Shown: piece after piece, positions 5,613 to 11,134 of the stretch | How the letters are laid out: each line of letters opens with the position of its first letter | How positions within the stretch are numbered: the stretch's first letter is position 1 | From: an uncultured Thalassolituus sp. | GTDB lineage: Bacteria; Pseudomonadota; Gammaproteobacteria; Pseudomonadales; Oceanobacteraceae | Assembly (NCBI GenBank): GCA_913054055.1 | Contig: CAJXIT010000087.1 | Location: 1 to 11,134, forward strand | Length of the DNA stretch: 11,134 bases | Direction of reading: 5' to 3' | The notes under the pieces: model-generated | Database searches by the model: none | What the model saw: only the letters and a program-made list of their open reading frames with translations | What the model was told of the DNA's origin: nothing | Made by a program: the position numbers and the translations under genes

Positions 5613-6725
5613 TTATTTGGCCAGTTCAATGCGATTACGGCCTTTTTCTTTAGCCTTATATAACGCTTTATCTGCTTTCGATACCACCGAATGATAGGGT
5701 TCGGAGCCGCGCTGTCGCGCTAATCCAAAGCTTGATGTGATGTGCAAAGGTTTGCGTTCACTGCCTGTGCCACGCTTATCTTTTTCGCGCTTTCTACTTC
5801 TTGGATACAGTTCGTAGTCTTCTAAGGCTTTACGCGTGGTCTCTAAATAGCGATACACGTCTTCGCTGTCACTTTTAGCAAACACCAAAACAAATTCTTC
5901 CCCTCCGTAGCGATAGACATTGCTCTTTGCGGTTTTGCTTAATACACGGGCCACCATTTTTAAGACATCGTCACCCACTTGGTGACCATGATTATCATTA
6001 AACTTTTTAAAGTGATCCACATCCGCCATGGCAAGCAGGTATCCGCCGCCTATGGTTTTTAATTTAAACTCCATGGCCCTTCTACCCGGGATACCCGTTA
6101 ACTCATCAATAAACGCCATGGCATAACTATCAATGGTTAAAGAAAATAATGTAGCCAGCGCAACCCATAACAAAGCGTAGTCCCCATGCCCCCATTCTAA
6201 GCCATAGGCCCACACCCCCAACAAAGACCAAAACGCAGCCCAGCGACCCAACCTTTGCCAGTATATTGAAAACGCCAACGCCAACAGCACACATAGGCCA
6301 CCGCCCCAGGTGACCAATGTACGCTCATAGGCCAACACAGATTCAGAAAAATCAAATGGCGCCACCCCTAATAAAATAATCGCCAATAACAGGGTATTGT
6401 TTACCCAATGAATATGATGAAACCAAGGGCGTTGCCCCCACTGCAAATTCACCACCGCTAAATAAATCAACACCGCTTCAATCACAAAAGGGGCGTTGCG
6501 ATCAAACCCAAATGCCCACTCTTCTGGCACCACAAATAAGATCACTGGAATGACCGAAAAAATGGTTTGCTGCAGTAATAAAAGAAAAGCTCGGCCCACG
6601 GTAAAAATCAGCAAACCTATGATCAGATAAGCTGGGGCGGGCGTGTCTTGCTGAGGAATAAACCCCATGGCTAACAGCATGAGGATAGGAACGGCGATAT
6701 TAAGAATCGCTAATCGCAGCTGCAT
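5613..6725 (-). CDS. Membrane-bound diguanylate cyclase (GGDEF domain)
   Basis: The enzyme makes cyclic-di-GMP from two GTP, controlling the switch between motile and sessile life. Residues 1-205 form an integral membrane sensor with about six or seven hydrophobic segments (near 5-23, 33-52, 55-67, 80-95, 109-122, 139-156, 161-175 and 184-200). The GGDEF domain (about 206-370) starts DELTGIPGRR, has the metal site DVDHFKKFND with D235, and the active-site signature GGEEF at 274-278. An RxxD inhibitory site is expected five residues before the signature but is absent; TAKSN is there instead. A basic insert (about 308-326, PRSRKREKDK onward) precedes the β-strand HITSSFGLA. The Shine-Dalgarno AAGGA fits the ATG. 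The sensor domain was not recognised as a named family. Confidence 0.92.
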   Translation of the reverse strand: MQLRLAILNIAVPILMLLAMGFIPQQDTPAPAYLIIGLLIFTVGRAFLLLLQQTIFSVIPVILFVVPEEWAFGFDRNAPFVIEAVLIYLAVVNLQWGQRPWFHHIHWVNNTLLLAIILLGVAPFDFSESVLAYERTLVTWGGGLCVLLALAFSIYWQRLGRWAAFWSLLGVWAYGLEWGHGDYALLWVALATLFSLTIDSYAMAFIDELTGIPGRRAMEFKLKTIGGGYLLAMADVDHFKKFNDNHGHQVGDDVLKMVARVLSKTAKSNVYRYGGEEFVLVFAKSDSEDVYRYLETTRKALEDYELYPRSRKREKDKRGTGSERKPLHITSSFGLARQRGSEPYHSVVSKADKALYKAKEKGRNRIELAK

Positions 6726-6824
6726 AAACCGTCCTTGGATATAGAATGAAATAAGTATAGCTGCTATTTATAAAAAGTTAGCTCAAGCACATGGAAACCT
6801 GAGCCAGCACACATTTTTTGTGAC

Positions 6825-7532
6825 TCAAACTAAGAAGGGCAATGTAAAGGCACACAGCACACCCATAAAGCTCATGCTTAATGCCGCAAACGCACCTTGC
6901 TCGCTGCCCAGCTCTAACGCTTTTGATGTACCTACCGCATGGGCACATACCCCTAATGCACAACCTTGTGCCGGTGCCGCGGTAATATTGAATAAGCGAA
7001 ACAACGGAGGCGCCATAATCGCCCCTAAAATACCCGTGACCATAATGATGGCAGCGGCTAATGCCGCCAGCCCATTTATCTCAGGGGCAATTTGCAAAGC
7101 AAACGCCGTGGTAATGGATTTTGTCCACATGGAATTCATGCTCACATCCGAACCGCCCATGACAGACAACATTCCAATGGCAATCAGAATGGTAATGGCA
7201 CCCCCCACCACATTGCTCACCACAAAGGGCAACCAATACTGTTTTAACGCTTTAAGGTTTTCATAAAGTGGAATGGCCAAGGCCACAATCACTGGCCCTA
7301 AAAATTGGCTAAGGATATGTGCGCTTTCTATATAGCGCTCAAAGCTTAAATTAGTAAACAGCACCACAATACACACAGTGACCACACTCACCATCACTGG
7401 ATGTAAAAACGGTTGCTGCGCACTTTTACGGTACAACCACAAACCCAACTGAAAACTCATTAAGGTGAGAACCAAGCCTAAATACGGACTTTGCCAAACA
7501 CTGCTTAACGCCGCTTGCCATTGCAGTTCCAT
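6825..7532 (-). CDS. lrgB: LrgB/CidB-family membrane protein
   Basis: This polytopic inner-membrane protein is the partner of LrgA. In Staphylococcus the family modulates murein hydrolase activity and cell lysis; in other bacteria and plastids it is linked to pyruvate or glycolate export. LrgB landmarks visible are LGPVIVALAIPLY (78-90), TKSITTAFALQIA (137-149), and GVCAHAVGTSKALELGSEQGAFAALSM (194-220) with the HAxGTSKA core. Six to eight hydrophobic segments fill its 235 residues. Its ATG overlaps the lrgA stop by one base (TAATG), so translation is coupled. No clear terminator follows before the diguanylate cyclase gene 99 bp downstream, so read-through is possible. Confidence 0.94.
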   Translation of the reverse strand: MELQWQAALSSVWQSPYLGLVLTLMSFQLGLWLYRKSAQQPFLHPVMVSVVTVCIVVLFTNLSFERYIESAHILSQFLGPVIVALAIPLYENLKALKQYWLPFVVSNVVGGAITILIAIGMLSVMGGSDVSMNSMWTKSITTAFALQIAPEINGLAALAAAIIMVTGILGAIMAPPLFRLFNITAAPAQGCALGVCAHAVGTSKALELGSEQGAFAALSMSFMGVLCAFTLPFLV

Positions 7533-7909
7533 TATTTAGCCCTCTTATTGGTTTGACGTTTAATCAAACTTTGAGCCAATAATCCACATACTGGAATCCC
7601 TACCAATAGGCTTATCACAATGGCGCTTAATAGCGCCAAGCCTTCTTGTTCAAGCAATCCCATAAAATTCACAATGCCCACTGACGCCGGGACAATGAAT
7701 AATGGCAGGTAAGGCAGTATGCCGTTACTGCTGGCTTTTAATTCTGAGGTGATGCCGCCGCGAATCACCAAGGTGATAAACAGCATCAACATACCCAATA
7801 CCGACGCCGGTACCGGCAGTGAAAGTAACTGGGCAATGAACTCACCCAACAATAAAAATAATAGAAAAACAATTAAGCCGTAAAGCATGTCAGTTTTTAA
7901 CCAATTCAA
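7532..7909 (-). CDS. lrgA: LrgA/CidA-family holin-like membrane protein
   Basis: This small membrane protein is the holin- or antiholin-like partner of LrgB. Family motifs are seen: LPVPASVLGMLMLF (about residues 31-44) and LFIVPASVGIVNFMGLLEQEG (about 70-90). It has four hydrophobic helices and a basic tail (IKRQTNKRAK). At 125 residues from the TTG at 7909 it has normal length. The ATG at 7888 (residue 8, MLYGLIVF) is an equally good start; neither has a clear Shine-Dalgarno. The first DnaA-box repeat lies only about 35-75 bp upstream, so it overlaps where the lrgA promoter should be. This raises the possibility of DnaA-linked regulation. Confidence 0.92.
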   Translation of the reverse strand: MNWLKTDMLYGLIVFLLFLLLGEFIAQLLSLPVPASVLGMLMLFITLVIRGGITSELKASSNGILPYLPLFIVPASVGIVNFMGLLEQEGLALLSAIVISLLVGIPVCGLLAQSLIKRQTNKRAK

Positions 7910-7943
7910 GGGAGACGCCTGCCCTGTTTAGGCTGGCGAGTTA

Positions 7944-7983
7944 TGTCCCAAAGTTATTCAAATAGTTATCCACAGAAAATGTG
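7944..7983 (+). repeat. DnaA-box module, copy 1
   Basis: This 40-bp unit reads TGTCCC, AAAGTTATTCA, five bases, TTATCCACA (7966-7974), then GAAAATGTG. The bases from 7980 form TGTGCACAA, an opposite-facing degenerate box (TTGTGCACA on the minus strand). It is closest to copy 2: the AAAGTTATTCA block and the TTATCCACAGAAA stretch are identical in both. It lies directly upstream of lrgA. Confidence 0.75.
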
Positions 7984-8090
7984 CACAAGTTTTTTTGTTG
8001 ATAAAAAAACACCGGATCAACGACCGGTCAGCATGGTGCATTTTCACTCAATTTAACGGGCCCATATGGACCACTTGGGCTGTGGACATC

Positions 8091-8130
8091 TATCCTAAAG
8101 TTATTCAGTTAGTTATCCACAGAAACTGTG
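8091..8130 (+). repeat. DnaA-box module, copy 2
   Basis: This unit has the same 40-bp layout as copy 1, starting 147 bp further on, with TTATCCACA at 8113-8121. The opposite-facing box at 8127-8135 reads TTTTACACA on the minus strand and fits the TTWTNCACA consensus fully. GGGCTGTGGACA at 8077-8088 extends the homology to copy 3 by 14 bp upstream, and holds another box-like site (8081-8089, minus strand ATGTCCACA). Confidence 0.75.
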
Positions 8131-8248
8131 TAAAACCCCTATTTTCAAGCACTTAGCCACTTTTGGATCTTTTCTGACCAAGTGGTGGAGCCGAACAAAA
8201 AACAACCAAATTAAGGGCTGTCACCAGCCTATCAGGGCTGTGTACAAG

Positions 8249-8288
8249 TGTCCCATAGTTATGCTTGTACTTATCCACAACAATTGTG
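8249..8288 (+). repeat. DnaA-box module, copy 3
   Basis: This is the most diverged copy, 158 bp after copy 2, with TTATCCACA at 8271-8279. The dyad is strongest here: TATCCACAA (8272-8280) and TTGTGGATA (8284-8292) are perfect 9-bp inverted arms around CAA. This gives an opposite box CTATCCACA at 8285-8293, one base off the perfect box. The extension GGGCTGTGTACA (8235-8246) matches that of copy 2 at 11 of 12 bases and holds a minus-strand box-like TTGTACACA (8239-8247). Confidence 0.75.
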
Positions 8289-8330
8289 GATAGGAATTTA
8301 CAACATCCATTTATGCAGGGAAAATGCAAC

Positions 8331-9086
8331 CTAAAATTGAGAAAAATCTGGCTTGCGTTTCTCAGCAAATGCCGCCAAAGCCTCTTGACATTCATCCCCA
8401 TCAATCATGGATACCAATTGCGCTATTTCACTTTTCACCACAGTATTTAATTTGCTTAAGTAATCCGCTTTTAACATGGCTTTTGCATTTTTGACTGCCG
8501 CCGGCGGTTTAACCGCAAAGCGCTGGGCGAATGCTAGGGCGGTTTCTTCAACACTTTCAGCGGCGACTGATTCATTGATTAAGCCAACTCTTTCGGCTTT
8601 ATCTGCGCTAAATATATCTCCTAAAATCAAAAGCTCTGCCGCCAAGCTATGGCCCATCATATTAGGGAATAACAAACTGGACCCCCCTTCAGGACAAATA
8701 CCCAAATCCACAAACGGTAATTTAAAGCGGGCGTCTTTCGCCGCCACCACATAATCACAATGGGCCAGCATGGTGGTGCCAATGCCGATGGCCAAACCGC
8801 TTACCGCAGCAATCACAGGTTTGGGGAAATTCGCTAGCGTTAATAAAAAGGTTAAAACCGCTGGCTCAGACTCGCCGCGCATTTCTAAAAACGCCTTCAT
8901 ATCATTACCAGCCGTGAAGTCACCTTGTGCACCTTTAAACAGCACAGCACGTACGTCAGTATTAGCAGCAGCGTCTAGCAAGGCTTGATTAGCATCTAGG
9001 TACATTTGAGTGGTGATGGCGTTCTTTTTATCGGCGCGATCAAAAATCACGGTTAAGATGCGGTTTTCTAGAAGAGTGCTGATCAT
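8331..9086 (-). CDS. Crotonase-fold enoyl-CoA hydratase/isomerase, isomerase-like
   Basis: This protein acts on acyl-CoA, probably in fatty-acid oxidation. The crotonase landmarks are the first oxyanion-hole segment FTAGNDM (57-63) and the second AVSGLAIGIG (94-103). The catalytic loop is FVDLGICPEGGSSLLFP. Hydratases usually carry two glutamates; here the first position is D127 and the second is E133. The CPEGGSS form resembles Δ3,Δ2-enoyl-CoA isomerases of the ECI2/PECI type. This favours isomerisation of 3-enoyl-CoA to 2-enoyl-CoA over hydration, but by-eye motif reading does not settle it. The 251 residues are typical. Only a weak GAAG-type Shine-Dalgarno precedes the ATG. It stands alone on the minus strand, divergent from hemC. 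Confidence 0.88.
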   Translation of the reverse strand: MISTLLENRILTVIFDRADKKNAITTQMYLDANQALLDAAANTDVRAVLFKGAQGDFTAGNDMKAFLEMRGESEPAVLTFLLTLANFPKPVIAAVSGLAIGIGTTMLAHCDYVVAAKDARFKLPFVDLGICPEGGSSLLFPNMMGHSLAAELLILGDIFSADKAERVGLINESVAAESVEETALAFAQRFAVKPPAAVKNAKAMLKADYLSKLNTVVKSEIAQLVSMIDGDECQEALAAFAEKRKPDFSQF

Positions 9087-9153
9087 AGGATTTCTTCATG
9101 CTCTTTATGGCGGCGAATGGATATCAATTTTTTTGTTATTAAGCCCAGCAGTT

Positions 9154-9190
9154 TAGCAGTTCGTACTCAATTATTACGAACATTCTGCTA
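9154..9190. promoter_or_regulatory. Composite dyad upstream of hemC, possible operator
   Basis: TAGCAGTTCGTA (9154-9165) pairs with TACGAA (9175-9180) plus CTGCTA (9185-9190), with a 9-base centre and a CATT bulge. The inner GTTCGTA/TACGAAC arms are a perfect 7-bp pair. It lies in the 128-bp divergent region between the crotonase gene and hemC. A -10-like TATTAT (9189-9194) touches its right edge, so a bound protein would block or contact RNA polymerase. No regulator is identified. Confidence 0.45.
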
Positions 9191-9223
9191 TTATTGGCCC
9201 AATTCTAAAGATCTGTGACCACT

Positions 9224-10177
9224 ATGTCTGCAAAGCAAACTTCATCAAACATACTTCGCATCGCCACTCGTAAAAGCAAGCTAGCCCTGTGGCAAGCTGA
9301 ATACGTTAAAGCGGAATTAAAAAAGCACCATCCTGAAGTTGAGGTAGAACTGGTTACCTTCACCACACAAGGGGATAAGATTTTAGATACGCCCTTAGCC
9401 AAAATCGGTGGCAAAGGTTTGTTTGTTAAAGAACTAGAAGCAGCCATGTTAGATGGCCGAGCCGACATTGCCGTACACAGCATGAAAGATGTACCCATGG
9501 AATTTCCACAGGGCCTAGGGCTTGAAGTCATCTGCCCACGTGAGAACCCAACCGATGCGTTTGTTTCCAATGACTACAAAGCGTTTGCCGATTTGCCGCA
9601 AGGTGCCCACATAGGCACCTCTAGCCTACGTCGTCAATGCCAGTTATTGGCCGCACGCCCTGACCTTAAAGTGACCAGTTTACGTGGCAATGTACAAACC
9701 CGCTTGGGCAAATTAGATAACGGTGACTATGACGCCATCATTCTTGCCAGTGCCGGTTTAATCCGCCTTGAACTGCAAGAGCGCATTGCAGAATACATTG
9801 ACGATACTGTGAGCCTACCCGCCGGTGGCCAAGGGGCAGTGGGCATTGAATGCCGCATTGATGACGACAAAACAAAATCCATTTTAGCCTGCCTACATCA
9901 CGAAGAAACTGCCAAGCGAGTATTGGCTGAACGTGCTTTAAACCGTCGCTTAGAAGGGGGCTGCCAAGTACCTATCGCGTGTTACGCCACCCTTGATGGC
10001 GATCAACTGCACCTAAGAGGCTTAGTAGGCAGCGAAGACGGTTCTGAAATCATTCGTGCTGAAACCACAGGGGCCGCAAAAGATTGCGAGCAACTGGGCA
10101 TCAGCGTGGCGGAAGATTTATTAGCCAAAGGTGCTGGCCGCATTTTATCTGAGGTATATGGTCGTAACATCGACTGA
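9224..10177 (+). CDS. hemC: Porphobilinogen deaminase (hydroxymethylbilane synthase)
   Basis: HemC joins four porphobilinogens into hydroxymethylbilane, using a dipyrromethane cofactor, in haem and sirohaem synthesis. The N-terminus ILRIATRKSKLALWQAEYV is diagnostic. HSMKDVP (D89 counted from this ATG) is the catalytic aspartate loop; the arginine-rich TSSLRRQCQ and SLRGNVQTRL bind substrate. The cofactor cysteine is C247 in RRLEGGCQVPIACY. The 317 residues are normal. A GTG nine bases upstream (9215) would add three residues; the ATG is preferred, although its ribosome binding site is weak (AAAG). hemD follows after 25 bp, giving the classical hemCD operon. Confidence 0.97.
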   Translation: MSAKQTSSNILRIATRKSKLALWQAEYVKAELKKHHPEVEVELVTFTTQGDKILDTPLAKIGGKGLFVKELEAAMLDGRADIAVHSMKDVPMEFPQGLGLEVICPRENPTDAFVSNDYKAFADLPQGAHIGTSSLRRQCQLLAARPDLKVTSLRGNVQTRLGKLDNGDYDAIILASAGLIRLELQERIAEYIDDTVSLPAGGQGAVGIECRIDDDKTKSILACLHHEETAKRVLAERALNRRLEGGCQVPIACYATLDGDQLHLRGLVGSEDGSEIIRAETTGAAKDCEQLGISVAEDLLAKGAGRILSEVYGRNID

Positions 10178-10202
10178 TCCTGATTTAAGGAATCACACTA
10201 CT

Positions 10203-11009
10203 GTGAATCAAGTATCCAATAGGCCCCACTCATTTAAAAAGAACGTGCTGATCACTCGCCCTGAGGGTCAGCAGCAGGGCTTAATGGATGCGTTATCTAA
10301 CAATAATTGGCAGTGCTTTCACCAACCTTTACTGCGCATTCATCCCGTTGAAGAGCAAGACTCTGGCTTTCAAGATATAAAAAATAAAATCATGAACCTG
10401 GATCTTTACGATGTGGTGATCACCGTCACCAGCAATGCATCTACCCTTGCCTATGACTGGATTGATCAATATTGGCCACAACTGCCACTGAACCCACAAT
10501 GGTTTGCAGTAGGGCAAAGCAGTGCCCAGCCGTTATTACCACTGGGCATGAACATTAACTGCCCCCAAAGTCGCCACAGTGAAGGGTTATTGGCGTTGCC
10601 AGAACTGGCTGATATGGCACATAAAAAAGTGCTAATCTTGCGAGGTAAAGGGGGCCGTGAACTCATTGCGCAAACCCTCACAGAACGAGGGGCGCAAGTG
10701 AGCTATGCTGAATTTTATCAGCGCAGTCCAGTGGACATCAGCGATGGTAGGCTTTCCGCTCTACTATCTCAGCAGCAAATACACTATGCTCTGGTGACCA
10801 GCGGTGAAATGGCAACGCAATTGGCAAATGGATTAAGCGCACAAGTCAGTGAAGCGCTTCATTTAATTATTCCTAGCCAACGCATACACGACAATTTAAT
10901 CAACCTGAACCCAGCGCAAAAATTTGCAGGGGTTCATGTTTGTGACAACCTAGACGCCCATTTCGTCATCGGTTTTTTAGATGCGCTTTATCAAAAAACA
11001 ACTGCTTAA
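10203..11009 (+). CDS. hemD: Uroporphyrinogen-III synthase
   Basis: HemD cyclises hydroxymethylbilane with inversion of ring D to give uroporphyrinogen III. The sequence is poorly conserved in general, but the hallmarks are present: NVLITRPEGQ near the N-terminus, FAVGQSSA, a central VLILRGKGGRELIAQTL followed by ERGAQVSYAEFYQR, and ALVTSGEM near the C-terminus. The frame opens back into hemC at 10131. GTG 10203 (268 residues) is chosen because the family begins just before the ITRP motif and AAGGA lies eleven bases upstream. An ATG at 10158 overlapping hemC is the alternative. The product sits next in the pathway after HemC. Confidence 0.93.
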   Translation: MNQVSNRPHSFKKNVLITRPEGQQQGLMDALSNNNWQCFHQPLLRIHPVEEQDSGFQDIKNKIMNLDLYDVVITVTSNASTLAYDWIDQYWPQLPLNPQWFAVGQSSAQPLLPLGMNINCPQSRHSEGLLALPELADMAHKKVLILRGKGGRELIAQTLTERGAQVSYAEFYQRSPVDISDGRLSALLSQQQIHYALVTSGEMATQLANGLSAQVSEALHLIIPSQRIHDNLINLNPAQKFAGVHVCDNLDAHFVIGFLDALYQKTTA

Positions 11010-11048
11010 CGTATAGCAAGTCAGCACAATTCCATAAGGGATATAATT

Positions 11049-11134
11049 GTGAGCAAGCAAAAGAATAATAGTAACCACACACCCGCCACTCAAACCGGTG
11101 CCCCTACACCTTCGGTAAAATCCCCTGCACCGGC
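11049..11134 (+). CDS. hemX: Start of probable hemX, cut by window end
   Basis: A GTG at 11049 begins an open frame that runs off the window, translating as MSKQKNNSNHTPATQTGAP and then TPSVKSPAP. A good Shine-Dalgarno, AAGGGA, lies seven bases upstream, and the gap from hemD is 39 bp. HemX proteins start with a polar Pro/Thr/Ala-rich cytoplasmic tail before a single transmembrane helix, and hemX normally follows hemD in gammaproteobacteria. Only 28 codons are visible and no conserved domain is reached, so the name rests on position and composition. HemX is a membrane protein of uncertain role, once described as a uroporphyrinogen-III methyltransferase. Confidence 0.7.
   Translation, partial: MSKQKNNSNHTPATQTGAPTPSVKSPAP

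Larger units (their letters stand above)
7910..8330. promoter_or_regulatory. Intergenic DnaA-box cluster with three repeated modules
   Basis: This 421-bp gap between two minus-strand genes codes for nothing convincing. It carries three perfect TTATCCACA DnaA boxes (7966-7974, 8113-8121, 8271-8279), all facing the same way, and several opposite-facing near matches at fixed offsets. An AT-rich patch (7989-8010, T7 then A7) follows the first module. Next to it are GTTGAT/ATCAAC (7997-8002, 8016-8021) and a repeated ACCGG (8011-8015, 8023-8027). An inverted pair of CCACTTGG-type words lies at 8071-8078 and 8178-8185. DnaA-box clusters are known from oriC, datA, DARS sites and DnaA-controlled promoters. 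Which applies here cannot be decided by reading. Confidence 0.7.

Noticed and set aside
6820..7266. 148-residue plus-strand frame opposite lrgB
   Set aside because: Low-complexity Ala/Pro/Met translation expected antisense to a hydrophobic membrane gene; lrgB on the other strand is clear.
8167..8179. E. coli oriC-type 13-mer (GATCTNTTNTTTT)
   Set aside because: Only the first part matches; the last three positions differ and there is no tandem array of such 13-mers, so it does not support an origin by itself.
7944..8288. CRISPR-like array of three 40-bp repeats
   Set aside because: Repeats are diverged, spaced 107-118 bp apart, lack cas genes, and their conserved core is the DnaA box.
8153..8450. 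Short frames on both strands around the third DnaA-box module
   Set aside because: They cross the repeat module and the conserved crotonase C-terminus, with no ribosome binding site or family features.

Overview
The window reads as ordinary chromosome from a marine-type gammaproteobacterium. The best guess is the Oceanospirillales/Pseudomonas side of the class. This rests on the yrfG-hslR-hslO block divergent from nudE, a hemC-hemD-hemX order, REP-like palindromes with GTRGGAG heads, and moderate GC content. No tRNA, rRNA, insertion sequence, phage gene or CRISPR array was seen. The species cannot be named from the sequence alone.

Layout. Positions 1-413 are non-coding and carry several REP-like palindromes plus a terminator. 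Positions 414-2579 (minus) hold yrfG-hslR-hslO: a HAD nucleotidase, the ribosome-associated Hsp15 and the redox chaperone Hsp33. Divergent from them are nudE and cysQ (2657-4125, plus), two enzymes that hydrolyse nucleotide by-products. A small 70-residue helical protein of unknown function follows, closed by a strong terminator at 4620-4648. Positions 4694-6725 (minus) encode a membrane diguanylate cyclase, a single-domain CheY-like receiver and a truncated haemoglobin, a plausible signalling and gas-sensing set. Upstream of these, lrgA and lrgB (minus, translationally coupled) encode a holin/antiholin-like or metabolite-export membrane pair. A crotonase-fold protein resembling an enoyl-CoA isomerase (8331-9086, minus) stands divergent from the tetrapyrrole genes hemC and hemD and the first codons of a probable hemX (plus, running off the window end).

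The most interesting element is the 421-bp gap between lrgA and the crotonase gene (7910-8330). It holds three diverged copies of a 40-bp unit about 150 bp apart. Each copy contains a perfect TTATCCACA DnaA box and, exactly 14 bp further on, an opposite-facing DnaA-box-like site. Two copies carry a third box-like site 32 bp upstream. This looks like a designed DnaA-binding locus: a titration or reactivation site of the datA/DARS kind, a displaced or secondary origin, or a DnaA-controlled promoter region. Its function is inferred, not shown.

Smaller points of interest are a 37-bp composite dyad over the likely hemC promoter, a REPIN-like inverted pair of palindromes, a diguanylate cyclase without the usual inhibitory site, and an inverted repeat that places the haemoglobin Shine-Dalgarno in a loop.
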